From Hemerocallis citrina (taxonomy: Eukaryota > Streptophyta > Magnoliopsida > Asparagales > Asphodelaceae), in assembly GCA_017893485.1 (NCBI GenBank), contig CM030360.1, positions 145,142,516 to 145,206,515 on the forward strand: a stretch of 64,000 nt of DNA, read 5' to 3'. Made by a program: the position numbers and the translations under genes. The notes under the pieces are model-generated. The model was not told the DNA's origin. It was given only the letters and a program-made list of their open reading frames with translations, and did no database searches. Every line of letters begins with the position of its first letter. Within the stretch, counting starts at the first letter, position 1. This document shows positions 59,158 to 64,000 of this stretch, in pieces.

Positions 59158-61193
59158 TTTTTTTTTTTGAAGAAAAGGTGGAATAATGCCACCCTGTTTC
59201 ATTAATAAGTGATTAATAATCAACCCCGAAGTCTCGGGAAAACAAAAGAGCAGTACAGGAAATAAAACATAGCCCCCAACAACACCCTGGGGGATGGGTT
59301 ACATCATCCAGCCTAACGGCAACCAAAAACACAAATACAAACTACAAGGCCTGTTACAAAATAAGAAGAAGTGAGGCGGCTGTCCACTCATCAGTCCAGA
59401 GTGGGCCCGATCTCTATCTCCTCGTCGTCATACTCATCCACCTGGAACACCCTTGCAATTCTCCCTCTTACTCCTGAAGCAGCAGCTGTAGCCCAAAAGG
59501 AAATAAGATGCATGATATGAGTAAGATTACTAGAAATTGAATTACATGAAGCACGGAAATAAAAATTATTCCTATCTAGCCATAACACCCATGTGGTTGC
59601 CGCAATGGCAATAAACCATGCATCTTTCATATCGTGACGGGATGAGGCAAATCTGGAGCCAACCTACAGTTCCTCATAGTCTCTTGGATAGTCACTTGTT
59701 CCTAGTGCTCTCAGCACCTCTATCATGATGGCCTTGCTTCTGGTGCAATGAAGAAACAGATGATTCAAGTCTTCCACGTGAACGTTGCAGAACCCGCAAT
59801 TGGTAGCAATGTTAGGTTGCCTCTTGGCAAGGTTCTCTCTAGTAAGAATGGCATTGTTGAGCACAAGCCAGAGGAAGACTCTAATTTTCAGAGGCGTTTT
59901 GGTATTCCATAGAACCGCTGCCCAGCTGGGCCTGCATCCTCGGTAGTGAATCCGGTGGTAAAGCGATCTAACCGAGAACACTCCTTTGTTCTCGAGCCCC
60001 CAACGCAAGTGATCTGGGCCTTGGGCACATATCACCCCGGATTGGACAATGCGCATTTGTAGTTCATGCAGTTGCTGGAGCAAACTTGGAGAAAGAATCC
60101 CTCGGAACGACGGTCTCCAAGACCCTCTTTTCCATGTTTCCGCTATCGAGATATTCGGTCGAATCGTAATAGCAAACAATTCTGGGAAATCTTCCTTAAG
60201 AGTATGAGGTCCGCACCACTTGTCCCACCCAAATCTGGTGGTTCGACCATTGCCGATCAAAGATGTAGCTGGCAGAGTTGAAAGGTCCGCTGGCTTTAGC
60301 AACTCCTTTCCAGAAACGAGAGACTTTTGATCCCACGCGAAAGCCTAAGCTTCTTGTCCCTTTACCTCGAAGGTAAGGTTGGATAAAGTCCTGCCACCCT
60401 TCCCCGCCGTGATGAAACACTTTCCACCACCACTTTCCCAGGAGAGCCAAGTTCATATCTCTGAGGTCAATGATTCCTAGCCCTCCGTGCCTCTTTTTCA
60501 TGCAAGCGATGTTCCATTTAATGAGGTGGTAGCCTCCCTTACTTGAGTCTGCACCTTTCCAAAGGAATCTCTTCCTGATACGGTCAATCCTTTGGATCAC
60601 CCACTTTGGGAGTTCAAAGAAGGACATGTAATAAATGGGCAGATTGGATAACACAGAATTGATGAGTACCACTCTGCCCCCAAGAGAAAGTGATTTTCCT
60701 TTCCAACCGGACAGTCTGTCCTCCACCCTGTCAATAATAGGCAACCAGTCAGCTTTAGTAAGCCTCCCTGGACGGAGCGGAAGCCCGAGATATTTGATTG
60801 GGAATTCTTCAATCGCACAGTTGAGAATGGTGGCATGCTCCCGAGATTCAGCTTCTGTTAATGAGATAGGAATCAGCGCACTTTTGTGGAAATTAATTCT
60901 AAGACCTGACCAGGCCTCAAAGCAGTAAAGGACGCCTTTAAAGCAAATAGTTTCCGTTCTGGACCCATTTCCAAAGATAAGAGTGTCGTCAGCATATTGA
61001 AGGATCGTGCATCCCTGATTAGCAATACTGCTGGCCACAGGTGATATCCACCCTTTTCCTTGACAGTTTTCTATCATTCCTCTGAGCACATCCGCTACAA
61101 TAGTGAATAGAAGTGGGGACAACGGGTCCCCCTGACGGAGTCCTTTCTTGCACGGGAACGAAGGACCTGATCTCCCATTCACTGAAATGGTCG
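59158..61193 (-). mobile_element. 5'-truncated L1-type LINE
   Basis: Minus strand. Poly-T at 59155-59168 is its poly(A) tail. A 17-bp duplication TCACAAAACTATTGTTT lies at 59141-59157 and 61194-61210. The sequence starts in the middle of reverse transcriptase, the usual outcome of incomplete target-primed reverse transcription. Confidence 0.92.
59391..61193 (-). pseudogene. LINE reverse transcriptase and zf-RVT remnant
   Basis: Non-LTR reverse transcriptase from about motif 3 onward: GLRQGDPLSPLLFTIVADVL, catalytic YADDT, and the L1 thumb region KYLGLPLRPG, GWKGKSLSLGGRVVLI, FLWKG, GGLGI. After a frameshift near 60270 it continues as IGNGRTTRFGWDKWCG, then a zf-RVT zinc region (CGFCNVHVEDLNHLFLHC). 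A TAG near 59666 precedes the last part (WVLWLDRNNFYF). The endonuclease and ORF1 are absent by truncation. Cannot be active. Confidence 0.92.
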
Positions 61194-62446
61194 TCACAAA
61201 ACTATTGTTTGGTTTAAAAAAAAGCACAAAAGTATTCTTTTATTTTAAAAAAACATCATAGAGATATGCCTTTGTTTAAAAGAACATCACAAAACTATTA
61301 GTTGAGTTTACAAAACATCCCTAAACTATTGATAATGTACAGTATGTACACATGATCAGGTTTTCTTTCAACTTTGAATAGTGTGTATATTTAACATGAT
61401 CAGGTTTTCTTTCAACTTTGTTAGTGTGTATATTTCACACATTCACTTATACTAACAATACACTTACAACAAATTTACACATTGCATCTACAATTTGGAG
61501 CATCAAATATTACAAATCAGATCCATCTCATCACCACAAATTCAGAAAAAATGAGATCAAGACAGCTGAGATGTTCAATACATTGCATTCAATTTCATAG
61601 TAAATGTTCAATACATTGCATTTAACAATACAGAAAATGGTATAATAACTTGATTGCAGAAGTAAACCCAGCATTCTGACCTTATTGTTTGCCAAAACTG
61701 GGACAAAAAAAATTGAGTAACCCTGATAATACAAAAATTCTTCTATCCTTTAGGGACAAAAAATTGAGTAACCATGTACACAAAATCATTGATTCTCCAC
61801 CGACTCCTTACATTTGAAGCTTGATATCCAAATATATGTGCAAAAAATTGAAACATTCTCCACTGACTCCCTACATTTCAAACAAACCATTGAAGTAAAA
61901 TAATTTCAAATGTGAAGTATGTAACCTGTAGCACAAAAAGCATCATAATACAAAACCCACCGAATAGAATGAAACCAACTTAAGGAAAGAAAAAAAATGT
62001 AGAACTAACCTTCCTCGATAGTTGAACTTCGAATTGATCATTCACACCCTCAGAAATTCCACGTTCGTGAAATTTGGCCAACACACAGATTTCGTAGAGG
62101 AGTCGATGAGTGACGCACCGTCAAAAGCTTTAGAGCGTCTCCAATTTGGGGTCTTTCACTGAAGTAGCTCAATTAGGGTTTCTTTCCCAAGGTTAGGGTA
62201 ACAAATCGACGAGATTTGGGTTGCTCTGATTTGGGTTCTTTTTTTTCCGCTTAGTAATTAGGGAAGAAGAAAGGAAAGGAAACGATTCATACCCTAATTA
62301 AAACAGGGGTATTTTCGTCACGTTTTTAGAGTACGTGCAGTGCACGTAGAAGAAAGATAACGGTTATTAACTCTGTGAGTTGAAAGTTAAACATTGTGTG
62401 GTTTTTTTAAAAAACAAAAGTTTAGTGACGTTTTTTTAAATTTTGC

Positions 62447-62808
62447 ATAAATAAAATCTCTAATCTCTAATCTCTAGTCTCTAATATTATAATGGGAGAA
62501 GACCTTAGTATCATTTGTAAATCTATCGCCTTACGTGCATTGCACGTGCAACTCCAACTCTCCCATTATACATTTTAGTTAAATCTACCAACTTACGTGC
62601 ATTACACATACAACTCTCTCTATTACTTTAAAAAATATATATTTCTTAACACGTGCTATATTATATTACTTTAAAAACTACATATTTATTAAAAGTGTTA
62701 AATACTACTAGTAAAATCTAATTTGACAAAGCCCCAATGGTAAAAGTATTACCATGTACAGTAGCAATAAGTCAACCTGTGGTACAACTGAGCCCTCCAA
62801 TCAAAAAT
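62447..62808. other. AT-rich spacer, no gene
   Basis: Contains ATCTCTAATCTCTAATCTCTA repeats and a palindromic ACGTGCATTGCACGT (62533-62547), repeated more weakly near 62594. TCTCTAATATTATAATGGGAG with this motif recalls a Helitron end, but I could not pair it with another end. Confidence 0.4.
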
Positions 62809-62992
62809 AGGCTAAATATAAAAAAATCTCGCTCAAAACTAATTTTATGATAAAAAAAATCTCTCACCTATGCTTAAACACATAATTTTTTTCTTCAAGA
62901 GGGAGGATTTTTTAATTAAACAAAAAGGGTTGAATACGGTTTTTTTTAAACTGGGCAAACAATACTTGAGTGAGGTTTTTTATATTTAGCCT
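62809..62992. mobile_element. Small palindromic MITE, ~184 bp
   Basis: Ends AGGCTAAATATAAAAAAATC and complement of AGGCTAAATATAAAAAACCT; the interior is also inverted (CTCGCTCAA / TTGAGTGAG). No coding frame. Target duplication not clear. It lies downstream of the CID7-like gene. Confidence 0.6.
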
Positions 62993-63359
62993 CATAAATA
63001 TCTAGAAGCAAGCTAAAAGATGGCAGTTAAATTGAAAAATGAGAAATAAAAACACGAAAAGCAAGACCAAGTTACCAGTCAGATTCTGAAAAAAAAGATT
63101 AAACGAATCAAAATCTAGATTTTACACTGAAAAGAAAAAAATATGGCCTCCACAGATATTGCCAAAAACTAGGTGTACAGTCACAGCACAAACTGCAGGA
63201 AAAATTTACATGTGAATGGTACAGATTTGATAAATATTACACTAACCTTTGGTTACAGTAAACTCTAGGTTAATCCTCCTCTTCCCACATCTCATGCGCA
63301 AGAGTTGGATTGCAGTTAATTTTTTTTTTCTCTATTTTTTAAAGCACATTTTCTCCCCT

Positions 63360-63364
<5 letters not shown>

Positions 63365-63404
<40 letters not shown>
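63365..63404. repeat. (TA)n microsatellite, 20 units
   Basis: Begins about 12 bp after the stop codon of the CID7-like gene, so probably in its 3' UTR. Confidence 0.95.
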
Positions 63405-63408
<4 letters not shown>

Positions 63409-63415
63409 ACAGGTG

Positions 63416-63704
63416 TCAGTATATCACAACGCGAATTAGGCCTGGGCGAGTTTGGGTAAAACTGAGGCCTTCTTCCAAAAGAAAGTGCTCTACAGCAACG
63501 GGGAGCCTGGCAGGAGTCCGAGCGCCCTTGGTGTGGTGGCCTGTCCCCACGCAGATCATGACTTGAAGTCGCTGACCGGTGGATCTTGCAGTGCTCCTCA
63601 AAATGCGCAGCTCATGCGCGAGAACTTGGATGGCCTCATTCACGTGGAGGCCGTGGAGGTCAATCAGACGCTCCTGCATCCGATAATCCTGCCCATCTGG
63701 GTTC
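63416..63704 (-). CDS. CID7: CID7-like Smr-domain protein, last exon
   Basis: Host gene. After a good acceptor (TTTTTCTTTGCAG) it encodes about 95 residues to the stop at 63416. It contains the Smr domain: LIDLHGLHVNEAIQVL at the start, ICVGTGHHTKGARTPARL with the GTGHH core, and a C-terminal GLIRVVIY. This matches plant CTC-interacting-domain/PABP-interacting proteins (CID7 type), which bind the MLLE domain of poly(A)-binding protein through an N-terminal PAM2 motif and carry CUE and Smr domains; these upstream parts lie outside the window. Smr domains are linked to nucleic acid binding or nicking; the plant role is not settled. No lesion is seen. Another plant Smr protein is possible, but the C-terminus fits CID7 best. 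Confidence 0.8.
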
Positions 63705-64000
63705 CTGCAAAGAAAAACAATTCTCATATTGTTGGTTTGTAATCTACAAGCTACGAAATACAAATATTTCTATTTGGAAACTGCCTCGAACACGTGTCAA
63801 GGAAATGTACCTGAACTACCAGTTTCAAAGTATATTAGAATTTTTAATGTGACAGTGTATGTCTCAGGCTAAGAAGTCGGCGTGTTGGTGCCTGACTTCT
63901 CACATCTAACCAAAGTAGAAAGAGATATAGAGAGAAAATCCTTCTTCCATAAGCATACACGTCCAATAACCCTACAACTTTTCTACACAAACTAGAAATT
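63705..64000 (-). other. Intron of the CID7-like gene (partial)
   Basis: From the acceptor at 63705-63706 to the window edge I see no exon-like frame on the minus strand. It contains one GACACGTGTTC G-box-like site (63790-63800). Confidence 0.6.

Larger units (their letters stand above)
58787..62446. mobile_element. Non-autonomous inverted-repeat element (Mutator-like), hosting a LINE
   Basis: Arms of about 160 bp: left from GCAAAATTTAAAAAAACGTC through ACGTGCACTGCACGT, right its complement ending ACGTTTTTTTAAATTTTGC. Candidate 9-bp duplication ATAAATCAA / ATAAATAAA (8 of 9). Own length about 1.6 kb once the LINE is removed. It also has degenerate AAAAACATCACAAAACTATT units beside the LINE (59130-59153, 61240-61320). 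No transposase. Confidence 0.65.

Noticed and set aside
60635..60928. Plus-strand frame inside the LINE
   Set aside because: Shadow of the reverse transcriptase frame on the minus strand.
62450..62580. Helitron end
   Set aside because: Starts TCTCTAATATTATAAT and has a palindrome, but no matching 3' end with CTRR and hairpin could be paired.
63249..63742. Plus-strand frames over the CID7-like exon
   Set aside because: Antisense to a well-supported Smr domain exon, and partly built from the (TA)n run.

Overview
This is plant nuclear DNA, most likely from a dicot. The grounds are plant-type transposon families (Mutator with a FAR1-like transposase, CACTA/En-Spm, hAT, Stowaway-type MITE, Helitron, TRIM), Ty3/gypsy LTR elements primed by initiator tRNA-Met, and one real host gene exon at the right edge that reads as the C-terminal Smr domain of a CID7-like protein. 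Almost everything else is nested transposable elements. I could not identify the species.

Layout. 1-5226: internal region, primer site and long LTR (minus strand) of a retroelement, carrying a Harbinger-like MITE (3575-4281). 5227-5726: a giant palindrome, a foldback MITE with microsatellite arms. 5853-15100: a Mutator-like element with 590-bp terminal inverted repeats, a decayed FAR1-type transposase gene, two opposed 45-bp minisatellites and a triplicated 556-bp block holding small derivatives of the element's own ends. 16027-21440: a non-coding LTR element with a 4.3-kb LTR. 21441-23048: an inverted-repeat element carrying a Helitron. 23049-42872: a minus-strand Ty3/gypsy element split by two solo LTRs (25716-29312, 30027-33534). 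Its 5' LTR contains a TRIM (34470-42654), which contains a solo LTR (35463-42343), which contains another (35670-38763). 42940-43920: a hairpin-rich inverted-repeat element. 44054-58235: a Stowaway-like MITE split by a hAT element (itself split by a solo LTR) and by a 10.5-kb CACTA element. 58787-62446: an inverted-repeat element split by a truncated L1 LINE. 62809-62992: a small MITE. 63416-63704: last exon of the CID7-like gene.

Most insertions are supported by target-site duplications read directly: CCACC, ACCAC, ACTGC, GGGGG and CTCAA for LTR elements, GAA for CACTA, a near-perfect 8-mer for hAT, and 17 bp for the LINE.

The most unusual signal is the family of 3.1-4.3-kb LTRs (TGTAACCCC...GCGTGACA). 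Most copies share one layout: a TATA box, a leader that is GC-rich in most copies, a consensus splice donor, an intron-like stretch of 1.4-2.2 kb with conserved blocks, an acceptor, and then the LTR end and primer site. The two copies with internal sequence also carry a short reading frame made of 9-residue (27-bp) repeats. This looks like a non-autonomous retroelement with an intron inside its LTR; that interpretation is inference.
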